Source: Novosphingobium sp. (GTDB lineage: Bacteria; Pseudomonadota; Alphaproteobacteria; Sphingomonadales; Sphingomonadaceae). Taken from it: a stretch of 64,000 nt of DNA. The stretch spans positions 124,001 to 188,000 of the forward strand of contig NZ_JAIXPP010000020.1 of the NCBI RefSeq assembly GCF_027486195.1. The letters run 5' to 3'. Both the position numbers and the translations under genes were made by a program. Of this stretch, positions 50,286 to 59,179 are shown piece by piece. Under the pieces are notes generated by a model. That model was not told the DNA's origin. It did not search any database and was given only the letters and a program-made list of their open reading frames with translations. Position 1 is the first letter of the stretch, and every line of letters begins with the position of its first letter.

Positions 50286-51808
50286 AGATCCAGCGCCAGT
50301 TGCGCGATGGGCGCATGCTTGCGCGATTTCTGGCCCGTCATCGGCATGCCCGCCTTGCGACTGCCGTGTCTCTCGGCAATCCGGCTCGCGGTGGTGCGAT
50401 GCCCCGATCCCTTGCGCACGGCGTGCAGCGCCTCGCGCGCGGCCGCGGCGGCCTTGGCATGATCGACGATGGGCGGCGGATAGGCGAGGCTAGCCGCACC
50501 CTCCCAGCGCCATGGCTCGTGAATCAGCGGCGTGGGCACATCGGCCACCTCGGGCATCCATCGGCGCACGAACGCGCCCTCAGCGTCCTGATCGTGGCCC
50601 TGTTTGACCGGATTGTAGACGCGCATCGTGTTGATCCCCGTTGTGCCCGATTGCATCTGCACCTGGCTCCAGTGAATGCCCGGCTCATAATCGACAAATT
50701 GCCGCGCCAAGTGCAGTCCGGTGGCCCGCCACGGCAGCCAGAGCTGATAGCTGGCGAAGGAAACCAGCATCGCGCGCATGCGGAAATTGAGCCAGCCGTG
50801 GGCCGCCAGCGCGCGCATGCAGGCATCGACGAAGGGAAAGCCCGTACGCCCCGCTACCCAAGCCGCCAGCCGTTCGGCATCGGGCACATCGGGGCGCAGG
50901 CCGTTGTAGGCGGGATGGAGGTTCTCGAACTCGATGCGCGGCTCGTCCTCCAGCTTCTGCATGAAATGGCAGTGCCAGTGCTGCCGCCCGGTGAACGAGA
51001 TCATCGAGGCGCGCCAGCTGCGCGCGGCTGCGCTTTCATCGCCGCGCAGGCCCTTGAGGCGCGTCTGGCTCGCCTGCGCCACTTCGCGCAAGCTGAGCGT
51101 GCCCCAGGTGAGATGCGGCGAAAGGCGCGAACTGGCATCGAACGCGGTGACCGGGCTCGACATCTGCCAGCGATAATCGCGCCCGCGCCGCTCCAGAAAG
51201 CTGGCCAGCGTGGCAAGGCCTGCCGCGCGCCCGCCCGTCTGGCGCTCCGGGCAGGGATCGGGCGCAAGGCCCAGATCGCGCGCGCCCGGAATGCGCGCGG
51301 GCCAATCGCTGCCCAGCGGTTCGAGCGCGGCGGGCGGGGCGGCTACCGGTTCGGCCATGCGGCGATCCCACGCGCGCGCCCAGCCGTGGCGGGTCTTGAG
51401 GCGGCGGATCACGCCGGTCTGCGGCAGTTCCTGCCACGGAACGCTGGCTGCGCGCGCCCATGCCGCCACCGCCTTGTCGCGCGCATAAGTCCAGCCGCCT
51501 CCGGTCTCCTCATGGCTCCACAGCGAGGCGATGCCATGGCGTTCGTGAATGCGGCTGAGGACCGCGACGGCATCCCCGCGCACCACGCAAAGCGGCTGGC
51601 CGAGCGCGCCCAGCGCAGCCTGCAGTTCGGCGAGGCTTTCGGCGGCAAAGGCCCATTGCCGGGCCGAAGCATCGTCCTGCGCCCACAGGTCCGGCTCGGC
51701 GATATAGAGCGGCAGCACCGGCCCCTGCTCCGCTGCGAGCGCCAGCGGGCGATGATCGGCAAGTCGCAAGTCGCGCTTGAACCACACGACCTGCAGCGGC
51801 CGCTTCAC
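50282..51808 (-). CDS. Deoxyribodipyrimidine photolyase / cryptochrome family protein
   Basis: This 508-residue flavoprotein has the N-terminal antenna-binding alpha/beta domain (VVWFKRDLRLADHRPLALA) and a C-terminal FAD domain (ASMISFTGRQHWHCHFMQKL, FPFVDACMRALAAHGWLNFRMRAMLVSF, YEPGIHWSQVQMQSGTTGIN). The GTG at 51808 overlaps the previous gene's stop by 4 bp (GTGA). The longer frame back to 52084 is not coding. It probably repairs CPD lesions or acts as a sensor. Within the class I group the exact subtype is not resolved. Confidence 0.9.
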   Translation of the reverse strand: MKRPLQVVWFKRDLRLADHRPLALAAEQGPVLPLYIAEPDLWAQDDASARQWAFAAESLAELQAALGALGQPLCVVRGDAVAVLSRIHERHGIASLWSHEETGGGWTYARDKAVAAWARAASVPWQELPQTGVIRRLKTRHGWARAWDRRMAEPVAAPPAALEPLGSDWPARIPGARDLGLAPDPCPERQTGGRAAGLATLASFLERRGRDYRWQMSSPVTAFDASSRLSPHLTWGTLSLREVAQASQTRLKGLRGDESAAARSWRASMISFTGRQHWHCHFMQKLEDEPRIEFENLHPAYNGLRPDVPDAERLAAWVAGRTGFPFVDACMRALAAHGWLNFRMRAMLVSFASYQLWLPWRATGLHLARQFVDYEPGIHWSQVQMQSGTTGINTMRVYNPVKQGHDQDAEGAFVRRWMPEVADVPTPLIHEPWRWEGAASLAYPPPIVDHAKAAAAAREALHAVRKGSGHRTTASRIAERHGSRKAGMPMTGQKSRKHAPIAQLALDL

Positions 51809-52992
51809 AGCATCCCCTCGGCGCGTAGATGCCCTTCGATCTCGGCATCGAAGGCGAAGAAGCCGCGCCGCGCATGGGGCCAGAGGCCGGAATCCCAGCG
51901 GCGTCGCACCGGGCGCAGCACAATGCCCTGCGCAGCGAGCACAGACTCCATCGCAGCGAGGGCATCGGCTACCGGCCCGACTGGGGCATAGGGTGTCAGC
52001 ACTTGCCGCGCGCCGGCGGCCCGTGCTGCGGCGATCAGGTTTTCGGCATCGAGCGTATCCGCCAGCGTCGAACCGCAGCGGCAATGCGCTGCGACGCGCG
52101 CTGCCGCATCAGCCACAGCGGCCCCGGCATAGCGCCGCGCCGCATCGCCCCAGAGCAGCGCGGGATCGCAGACCGCCAGCACGCCCAGCACCGGCGCATC
52201 GGCGGGCAGCAGCGCTTCCGCGTTGAGATCCTCATGGTGCACCAGCAGCAGGCTCGGCGCGGCGGGATCGAAAGCGGCGAGCGGTGCCAGTGTGGCTGCG
52301 GGCCCGACCGGCGCTTCGGCGAGCGCTTCGGCTTCCTGCGCAAGGCCGCGCGGCGCAAAGCGGCCCTCGGTGTAGCGCGCGATATTGTCGGCGCGGGCGA
52401 GGTAGGTCTTTCCGGCGGTCTGCAGCCCCGCCACCCAGCGCCATGAGAGCGTGTTGCTGGCGGCATCGGCATCGATCAGGTGCCGCAGGAAGAAATCCGC
52501 GCCCAGCGTCCACGGCAACCGCAGCGTGAAAATCCAGATCGAGGCAAACCACATGCGCGCGTGATTGTGGAGATACCCGGTTTCGACCAGCTCGCGCGCC
52601 CAGGCATCGAAGCAATCGATCCCGGTGCGTCCTTCCTCCGCCGCCTCCAGATCGGCGCTGCCCGCCATGGCCTCTCGCGCCGTATCGCGTTCGGCGAGGA
52701 ACCGCTGCCAGACCGCACGCCGCAGTTCGAGCCAGCCCTTCCAGTACGTGCGCCAGCAGACTTCCTGAATGAATTTTCCCGCTGCATTGAAGCTGTGGCG
52801 CGCCAGCACTTCGGCGACGACATCCTGCTCGGTCACCAGCCGGTAGCGCACTGCCGGCGAAAGCCGCGATACTGCAGCAGGCCGCCCCGGCCCCGGATCG
52901 ACATTGCGGCCGGCGGCGTAGGACGCGCCCGCGCGCGGCACGAACTGGCGCAAGTGATCGAGGGCAGCGCGTCGGGTCGGGGCGGGCAACAT
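51805..52992 (-). CDS. Photolyase-related FAD-binding protein, apparently circularly permuted
   Basis: This 395-residue protein starts directly with the FAD-binding helical domain of photolyases (SRLSPAVRYRLVTEQDVVAEVL, FIQEVCWRTYWKGWLELR, YLHNHARMWFASIW and ADAASNTLSWRWVAGLQTAGKTYLARADNI). It lacks the normal N-terminal alpha/beta antenna domain. In its place a Rossmann-like alpha/beta segment follows at about residues 245-395 (LLLVHHEDL, VLGVLAVCDP, RCGSTLADTLDAENLIAAA). This looks like the antenna domain moved to the C-terminus. It overlaps the next photolyase by 4 bp. Function is unknown: repair enzyme, sensor or partner. Confidence 0.75.
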   Translation of the reverse strand: MLPAPTRRAALDHLRQFVPRAGASYAAGRNVDPGPGRPAAVSRLSPAVRYRLVTEQDVVAEVLARHSFNAAGKFIQEVCWRTYWKGWLELRRAVWQRFLAERDTAREAMAGSADLEAAEEGRTGIDCFDAWARELVETGYLHNHARMWFASIWIFTLRLPWTLGADFFLRHLIDADAASNTLSWRWVAGLQTAGKTYLARADNIARYTEGRFAPRGLAQEAEALAEAPVGPAATLAPLAAFDPAAPSLLLVHHEDLNAEALLPADAPVLGVLAVCDPALLWGDAARRYAGAAVADAAARVAAHCRCGSTLADTLDAENLIAAARAAGARQVLTPYAPVGPVADALAAMESVLAAQGIVLRPVRRRWDSGLWPHARRGFFAFDAEIEGHLRAEGML

Positions 52993-53302
52993 GGCCCAGG
53001 TCCTTGGCCCTGCATGCCGCTCCGGCCCAGATGGTCATGCGGGCAAGCCGCTGCAGCGGCAGAAAATGCGAAAATGGCCAAAGCGTAATGTTCTGCTCAC
53101 ACCTCGGACGGGCGTGCCCCCCTAGAACGGCTTTCGACGATGGGTGCCTGTCACGGGAATCGTGACGTGACGGTCCCCTGTTCCGATTGCCGGTCCGGCA
53201 TCCATCGTCACCCAGCCGGCTGCCGCAAACCCAGCCCGCGCGAGAGCCATGACTCCAGCGCGCGCCTTGTCGTCTCCGGCGACTGCAATGGGGAATTGTC
53301 AC
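52993..53302. other. Divergent intergenic region between the photolyase operon and the GH18-NodB-GT2 gene
   Basis: This 310-bp stretch must hold promoters for both units. On the minus side it is relatively AT-rich at 53060-53095. The perfect inverted repeat GTCACG-GGAAT-CGTGAC lies at 53150-53166, followed by another GTGACG. A Shine-Dalgarno GGGGAA lies at 53290-53295. No gene is seen in the frames I checked. Confidence 0.6.
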
Positions 53303-56300
53303 GTGTCTCGTCCGATCTTCTTCGATCCCACCGGTCGCCGCCGCCGCCTGACCCGGCGCGGTGCGTTCATCGGGCTTGTCGTGCTGCTCTTGGCCGCAGT
53401 GATCTTCGCGACGACCGTGGTGGCGGTTCCGCCCCCTGCCGCGCCGCTCAGGCTCGGCTTCGAGCGGCAGGCGCCGTTCCCGCTGAAAACGCAGGTCAGC
53501 CGCATCTCGCATCGGATCTCGCAGCAGCTGGGCCAGCTGTTCGGCCGCCACACCGCACCGGCCGCGCTTGGCGGCGGCCAGCAGCTCAGCGTAGGCTTCT
53601 ACACTTCATGGACCGACGGCAGCGCGCAGACCTTGCGGCGCCATATCGGCCAGCTCGATTGGGTCGCGCCGACGCTTTTCTCGCTGGGACAGAACGGCAA
53701 TCTGGTCGTTACCGACGATGCGCCGATGCGCCGCGTGCTGACCTCGGCGCTGCGCCGCCCGCTGGTAGTCCCCGTGCTGCAGAACGCCGCCAACGCGAAG
53801 TGGGACGGCGCAGGCGCGACCGCCGTGATGGAAAGCCCCGCCCGCCGCGCGGCGCTCGTCAGCCAGATCGATGCCGCGCTCGACAAGTCCGGCGATGGCG
53901 GCGTGATGATCGACTTCGAAAACCTGCCGAAGCCCGGCATCGCCGCGCTGCGCGGCTTCGTTGCCGATCTTCATGCGCGGCTCGCCCCCAAGCACCGCGT
54001 TGTGGCGGTGACGATGCCGATCGACGACGCCGACTGGTCGGCCAAGCACCTCGCCGAGGTGGCCGACAAGGTCGTGCTGATGGCCTACGACGAGCATTGG
54101 CAGGGCGGCGAGCCCGGCCCGATTGCCTCGAACGGCTGGTTTGCCGGCCATCTGGCAGACCAGCTCAAGGGCCTGGCCGCGAACAAGGTCATCGTCGCGC
54201 TCGGCAACTATGGTTACGACTGGTATCGCGGTCATGCCGACGTGCAGACGGTGGAAGAGGCCTGGCTTTCCGCGCACGACAGCGGGACCACGCCGACATG
54301 GGACAAGGCCAGCGGCAACACCGGCTTCGGCTACCTCGATGACGAGGACAGCAACGCGGCGACCGCGCCCGAGCGGCATCAGGTGTGGATGCTCGATGCT
54401 GCCTCAAGCTGGAATCAGATGCAGATGCTCTCGCGCCTCGGCGTCGGCTCGGTCGCGCTGTGGCGATTGGGGTCGGAGGATCCGGGCTTCTGGGATGTCC
54501 TCAAGGCATGGCGCAATCCGCACGGCCTTGCTCCGAACTTGGGCCGGATCAAGGAGGCCAACAACGTCGATGTCGAAGGCAACGGCGAAATCCTGCGCAT
54601 CGACGCGACGCCGGAGGAAGGCACCCGCCAGATCCACTATATCGCCGCCCAGCCGGGCCGGCCCAGCCTGATCGACGACGAGCAGTACGGTAACCTGCCG
54701 ACGCCCTATGTCGTGCGCCGCACGGGCGACCGTCCTAAGCTGGTCGCGCTCACCTTCGACGATGGCCCGGATCCCAAGTATACGCCCGAAGTGCTTTCGG
54801 TGCTCGAACGCTACCACGTGCCAGCGACCTTCTTCATCATCGGCGAAAACGGCGTGGCCGGGCGCAGCCTGCTCCAGCGCATGGTCGCCGATGGGGACGA
54901 GATCGGCAACCACAGCTACACCCATCCCAACATGGCGGAGGATTCGGCGACCGGCGTGAAGCTGGAACTCAATGCAACCCAGCGCCTGATCGAGGCCTAT
55001 ACCGGCCGCTCCACCCGCCTGTTCCGTGCGCCCTATTTCGGCGACGCCGAACCCACCACGTCGGACGAGCTCTGGCCGGCGCTGATCGCGCAGCAGGAAG
55101 GCTACACCGTCGTCGGGCTCCATGCCGATCCGGGCGACTGGATGAAGCGCAGTGCCGACGACATCGTGAATCGCACGGTGGACGCGGTCGAGCATGCGAC
55201 GCCCGACCGCAGCGCCAATGTCATCCTGCTGCACGACGGCGGCGGCGACCGCCAGCAGACCGTGCTGGCATTGCCGCGCATCATCGAACGGCTCGAGGCA
55301 GACGGCTACCGGCTGGTGCCCGCCTCCACGCTGGCAGGCCTCAAACGCGATGACGTGATGCCGCAGGTGAAGGGCTGGGATCTTGCCGCAGTGCGCGTCG
55401 ACGTGGCGATCTTCTCCGTGCTCGCGGTGCTGCTGGCCGGGCTCAACTGGAGCTTCTTCTTCGCGATCGCGCTCGGCGTGATCCGCGCGCTGGGGCTGAC
55501 AGGCCTCGCGCTCATACCCGACCGGCGTCCAAGGCCGTCAGACCTGCCCGCGACGGACAACGGCTTCCAGCCGCTGGTGAGCGTCATCATCCCCGCCTAC
55601 AACGAGGAGCGCGTGATCGAGAGCTCGATCCACCGCATTCTGGCGAGCAATTATCCGCACATGGAAGTGATCGTCGCCGATGATGGCTCGAAGGACCGCA
55701 CCAGTGAGATCGTGGCAGCAGCGTTCGGCGATAATCCTCGCGTACGGCTGATGACCCTGGCGAATGGCGGCAAGGCCTCCGCCCTCAACCGCGCGCTGGC
55801 TGTGGCGAGCGGAGAGATCGTTGTCGCGCTCGATGCCGATACCCAGTTCGAGCCGCAGACCATCGCGCGGCTGGTGCGCTGGTTCGAGAACGAGCGCGTC
55901 GGCGCGGTCGCGGGCAATGCCAAGGTCGGCAACCGGGTCAATCTCGTCACCCGCTGGCAGGCAGTCGAATACACCACCGCGCAGAACATCGAACGCCGCG
56001 CGCTCACCCGCTTCGGGGCGATCATGGTCGTGCCGGGGGCAGTCGGTGCGTGGCGGCGCAGTGCGCTCACCGACGTCGGCGGCTACCCGGAAGACACGCT
56101 GGCCGAGGATCAGGACCTCACCATCGCGATCCAGCGCAAGGGCTGGAAGGTCTGCTACGACGAGGATGCGGTCGCCTGGACCGAAGCCCCCGAAACGCTC
56201 GGGAGCCTTTCGAAGCAGCGCTTCCGCTGGGCCTTCGGCACGCTGCAGTGCCTGTGGAAGCATCGCTCGGTGTTGTGGCAGCGCCAGCCCGCCGGCCTCG

Positions 56301-56761
56301 CCTTCGTCGGCATGCCGCAGGCGTGGCTGTTCCAGATCCTCTTCGCGCTGATCTCGCCGCTGATCGATCTCGCGCTGGGTGTCTCGATCTTTGGCACGGC
56401 TGTGAGGGTCATGCAGCATGGCTGGGCGCAGACGCAGACCGATGTGCTGCGCATGGCGCTATACTGGGCCGTTTTCACCGTGATCGACCTCCTGTGCGGC
56501 TGGGTCGCCTTCCGGCTCGACGTGCGCGAGCGGCGCTTCCCGCCGATCCTGCTGCTCAGCCAGCGCTTCGTCTATCGCCAGTTGATGTACGGCGTGGTGA
56601 TCCGCGCGGTGGGTGCGGCGCTGCAGGGGTTGGGGATCGGCTGGGGCAAGCTGGAACGGACCGGCCGGGTATCAGCTGGGCCAAACTCAGGTGGGCAGGC
56701 CTCAGGCGGGCCAACCTCAGGCGGGAAGCCGCAAGGTGGCGACAAGGCCCTTCCCGCCTGA
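53303..56761 (+). CDS. Trifunctional GH18-like / NodB polysaccharide deacetylase / GT2 glycosyltransferase membrane protein
   Basis: This 1152-residue protein has an N-terminal TM helix (about residues 20-42), a GH18-like glycosidase domain (about 95-415, with GVMIDFE and the acid Glu206), and a NodB deacetylase domain (about 470-675, TFDDGPD with Asp486-487, HSYTH with His537/541). Two TM helices and a GT2 domain follow (about 757-1010, SVIIPAYNEE, DADTQFEP, EDQDL, QRFRW), then four or more C-terminal TM helices. It likely makes, deacetylates and trims a beta-linked glycan such as a chitin- or PNAG-like polymer. GTG 53303 is preceded by GGGGAA; longer frames start at 53249. Confidence 0.88.
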   Translation: MSRPIFFDPTGRRRRLTRRGAFIGLVVLLLAAVIFATTVVAVPPPAAPLRLGFERQAPFPLKTQVSRISHRISQQLGQLFGRHTAPAALGGGQQLSVGFYTSWTDGSAQTLRRHIGQLDWVAPTLFSLGQNGNLVVTDDAPMRRVLTSALRRPLVVPVLQNAANAKWDGAGATAVMESPARRAALVSQIDAALDKSGDGGVMIDFENLPKPGIAALRGFVADLHARLAPKHRVVAVTMPIDDADWSAKHLAEVADKVVLMAYDEHWQGGEPGPIASNGWFAGHLADQLKGLAANKVIVALGNYGYDWYRGHADVQTVEEAWLSAHDSGTTPTWDKASGNTGFGYLDDEDSNAATAPERHQVWMLDAASSWNQMQMLSRLGVGSVALWRLGSEDPGFWDVLKAWRNPHGLAPNLGRIKEANNVDVEGNGEILRIDATPEEGTRQIHYIAAQPGRPSLIDDEQYGNLPTPYVVRRTGDRPKLVALTFDDGPDPKYTPEVLSVLERYHVPATFFIIGENGVAGRSLLQRMVADGDEIGNHSYTHPNMAEDSATGVKLELNATQRLIEAYTGRSTRLFRAPYFGDAEPTTSDELWPALIAQQEGYTVVGLHADPGDWMKRSADDIVNRTVDAVEHATPDRSANVILLHDGGGDRQQTVLALPRIIERLEADGYRLVPASTLAGLKRDDVMPQVKGWDLAAVRVDVAIFSVLAVLLAGLNWSFFFAIALGVIRALGLTGLALIPDRRPRPSDLPATDNGFQPLVSVIIPAYNEERVIESSIHRILASNYPHMEVIVADDGSKDRTSEIVAAAFGDNPRVRLMTLANGGKASALNRALAVASGEIVVALDADTQFEPQTIARLVRWFENERVGAVAGNAKVGNRVNLVTRWQAVEYTTAQNIERRALTRFGAIMVVPGAVGAWRRSALTDVGGYPEDTLAEDQDLTIAIQRKGWKVCYDEDAVAWTEAPETLGSLSKQRFRWAFGTLQCLWKHRSVLWQRQPAGLAFVGMPQAWLFQILFALISPLIDLALGVSIFGTAVRVMQHGWAQTQTDVLRMALYWAVFTVIDLLCGWVAFRLDVRERRFPPILLLSQRFVYRQLMYGVVIRAVGAALQGLGIGWGKLERTGRVSAGPNSGGQASGGPTSGGKPQGGDKALPA

Positions 56762-58120
56762 AGCCCCGCCGGACGCCGGATCGCCGAGCGCGAACATCCC
56801 GCCATGGAGCCGCGCCACCGCCGCGACCATGGCAAGGCCCAGCCCCCCACCTGGCCGCGTCCGCGCGTTGTCGAGCCGGACAAACCGCTCGACCACGCGG
56901 GCCCGGTCGACCGGGGAAATGCCGGGGCCGTTGTCTTCCACGGCGATCTCTGCCCAGCTGGTGCCGTCCGCATCCAGCACGGCGCGAGTGGTCACGACAA
57001 TCGCCTTGCCGCCATACTTGAGCGCATTGTCGATGAGGTTGGCCAGTGCGCGCGAGACGAGTTCGCGGTCCGCTGGTGCGGTTACGGGGTCAAGCCGCGC
57101 TTCGAGCGACACGCCCGATTGTTCGGCCAGCGGGTCATAGAGCTCGACCAGATCCTCCGCCACTGCGGCAAGATCGAGCGGGCGCCGCCGGTCTTCGACC
57201 GCGCCGCCTTCGATCAGGCTGATCTCCAGCGACGTCTCCAGCATGGCACGCAGGGCATCCGCATCGGCGCGCGCGGCCTGCAGCGCCTCCAGCGCGCGTG
57301 GCTCCTCCACTCGCGCCAGCGCAAGATCGATGGCCGCCGAAAGCCGCGTGACAGGCGAGCGCAAATCATGCGCCAGCGCGCCGGACACGGCACTGAGCTG
57401 CCCGACAAGTTCGCCGATCCGCTCGGCCATGAGGTTCATCTGCTGGCGAAGGTGATCGAAGCCGTCCCCTGTTCCTTCGATGGGCACGCGCGCGCCGAAA
57501 TTGCCCGAAGCGAGCTCGGCCGCAGTTTCGGCGATGAGGTGGGTGCGGCGGCTGATGACAAACCCCGCGACCACCGCGCTGAGCAGCGCCATGAGGACGG
57601 CAACCGCGATGGTCAGTTCCGCAGTGGAAGCAAAGGCGACATCGATGCGCCGCTCGGTCAGGCTGACCACCCCGACGATCAGCCGCTCGCCATCGGGCAG
57701 CAGGCCGACGAGCGCCAGCCCCTCGCTCGGCGGTTGATCCGGCCCGCGCCGCACGACGACGGGCTGCGGCCGTGCTGCCGCCTGCATTTCGGGCACCCGC
57801 ACCAGATTGCTGAGCACCGGCGGGCCCTTGCCGATCAGCGCAATGAACACGGCGGGATCGGCAGCACTGCCACGGCGGGCGGTGATGAATTCCGCCAGCT
57901 CCTCCCGTCCGCCGTCGTAATAAGCCGCCAGCAGGTCGTCGCGCACGTCGGTGACCTGGCGTTCGCGATCGAGCCGCACCACATCGAGCATCTGCCCGCG
58001 CAGAAACAGGATCACCAGCGCGCTGGAGAGGATCTGCAGCACGAAAATCGCGGTCACCAGCCGCAACATCGTCGGCGAGAGGCCGCGGCGGGCGGTCCGG
58101 CGGAATGGACGCAGCGCCAT
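56717..58120 (-). CDS. Two-component sensor histidine kinase
   Basis: This protein of about 467 residues has two TM helices (near residues 17-41 and 170-195) enclosing a periplasmic sensor domain, then a HAMP-like region, HisKA (H-box ALAHDLRSPVTRL) and HATPase_c (N-box ANLIDNALKYGG, G1 EDNGPGIS, G2 GGGLGLAMV). TTG 58132 overlaps the regulator's stop and ATG 58120 is preferred. The C-terminal 45 bp overlap the end of the large glycosyltransferase gene in antisense. It pairs with the response regulator that precedes it. Confidence 0.92.
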   Translation of the reverse strand: MALRPFRRTARRGLSPTMLRLVTAIFVLQILSSALVILFLRGQMLDVVRLDRERQVTDVRDDLLAAYYDGGREELAEFITARRGSAADPAVFIALIGKGPPVLSNLVRVPEMQAAARPQPVVVRRGPDQPPSEGLALVGLLPDGERLIVGVVSLTERRIDVAFASTAELTIAVAVLMALLSAVVAGFVISRRTHLIAETAAELASGNFGARVPIEGTGDGFDHLRQQMNLMAERIGELVGQLSAVSGALAHDLRSPVTRLSAAIDLALARVEEPRALEALQAARADADALRAMLETSLEISLIEGGAVEDRRRPLDLAAVAEDLVELYDPLAEQSGVSLEARLDPVTAPADRELVSRALANLIDNALKYGGKAIVVTTRAVLDADGTSWAEIAVEDNGPGISPVDRARVVERFVRLDNARTRPGGGLGLAMVAAVARLHGGMFALGDPASGGASGGKGLVATLRLPA

Positions 58121-58128
58121 CGCTCCGC

Positions 58129-58818
58129 TCAATCGGCGGCGAGCCGGTAACCCGCCCCGCGCACGGTGTGGAACAGCGTCTGCTCCTCGCCATCATCGAT
58201 CTTGCGGCGCAGGCGGCTGATGTGGACATCGATCACGTTCGTGCCGGGATCGAAGTGGTAGTCCCACACCGCCTCGAGCAGCATCGTGCGGGTCACGACT
58301 TCGCCCGCGTGCATCAGCATGTATTCGAGCAAGCGGAACTCGCGCGGCTGCAGCGCGATCTTGCGGGTGCCGCGGCGCACCTGCCGGGTCAGCCGATCAA
58401 GCTCGAGATCGGCGCAGCGGAGCGTGGTCTCCTGCGCTTGCCTGACCCCGCCCGCCGCGCGGCGCAGCAGCGCCTGTATGCGGGCGAGCAGCTCGCCGAA
58501 CGAAAACGGCTTGCCGAGATAGTCATCTGCTCCGGCAGTCAGGCCGGCAATCCGGTCATCGGTGCTGGCCAGCGCGGAAAGCATGATCACCGGCGTCGCC
58601 AATTCGGCCGCGCGCATGGCCTTGAGCAGCGCCAGGCCGTCCATCCCCGGCAGCATCCGGTCGAGCACGACGAGATCGAACTGGCTGTCCGTCGCCAGAA
58701 ACAGCCCGTCACGGCCATTATCGGCGCGATCGAGGGTAAAACCTTCCTCGGCAAGCCCGGACATGATGTAGTCCGCGATCTGGGGATCATCCTCGACGAG
58801 CAGAATGCGTCCTGCCAC
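58129..58818 (-). CDS. OmpR-family response regulator
   Basis: This protein of about 229 residues has a receiver domain (acidic VEDDP, phospho-acceptor Asp in VVLDRMLPG, Thr/Ser and the Lys of DDYLGKPFSF) and a C-terminal winged helix DNA-binding domain (LQPREFRLLEYML, VIDVHISRLRRKID, IRGAGYRL-like end). An in-frame extension to 58881 is open. GTG 58818, just before GRILLVEDD, is the usual start. It is co-transcribed with the kinase (gap or 4-bp overlap). Its target is unknown, but an autotransporter gene lies upstream, reading away. Confidence 0.92.
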   Translation of the reverse strand: MAGRILLVEDDPQIADYIMSGLAEEGFTLDRADNGRDGLFLATDSQFDLVVLDRMLPGMDGLALLKAMRAAELATPVIMLSALASTDDRIAGLTAGADDYLGKPFSFGELLARIQALLRRAAGGVRQAQETTLRCADLELDRLTRQVRRGTRKIALQPREFRLLEYMLMHAGEVVTRTMLLEAVWDYHFDPGTNVIDVHISRLRRKIDDGEEQTLFHTVRGAGYRLAAD

Positions 58819-59179
58819 TGGGCCATTTCCATGTTGCAACAAAAACGAAGACTTGGCCGCGCACAATGGACACCCCGGCATCGCGCCGCAAGTGCTTTCC
58901 CGCGCGCGCCGAAGCCCTCCTCCCCGCTCACCACAGGCCTGACCTGAACGCGGGCTTTACCGCTACAAATTGTTGCTGAAATTTTCCGCTAAGGCATGAC
59001 GAAGAATCGCGTTAAGACGCGCGCAAATCGCACGAGGCAACCTGCCGGAAAGGGAGTGTGCGCGGCGATTTTGCACTGATCAATGCCGGCCCGCGAACAC
59101 GCGGCACACCGGACGGAGTACCACACGGGCGCAGTCTGCCGTTTTGGCGATGCACCCCATGCCGGATGACGAGATACCG
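58819..59179. other. Divergent promoter region of the two-component system and autotransporter
   Basis: This 361-bp region has no gene. An AT-rich block at 58970-59010 may be a promoter for the autotransporter. GCAAATCGC (about 59026-59034) and GCGATTTTGC (about 59066-59075) form an imperfect inverted repeat around 31 bases that could be a hairpin or operator. A regulator site for the OmpR protein is possible but not recognisable. Confidence 0.5.

Noticed and set aside
52232..53551. Minus-strand open frame overlapping the permuted photolyase and the upstream gap
   Set aside because: It is out of frame with the photolyase protein and shows no domain.
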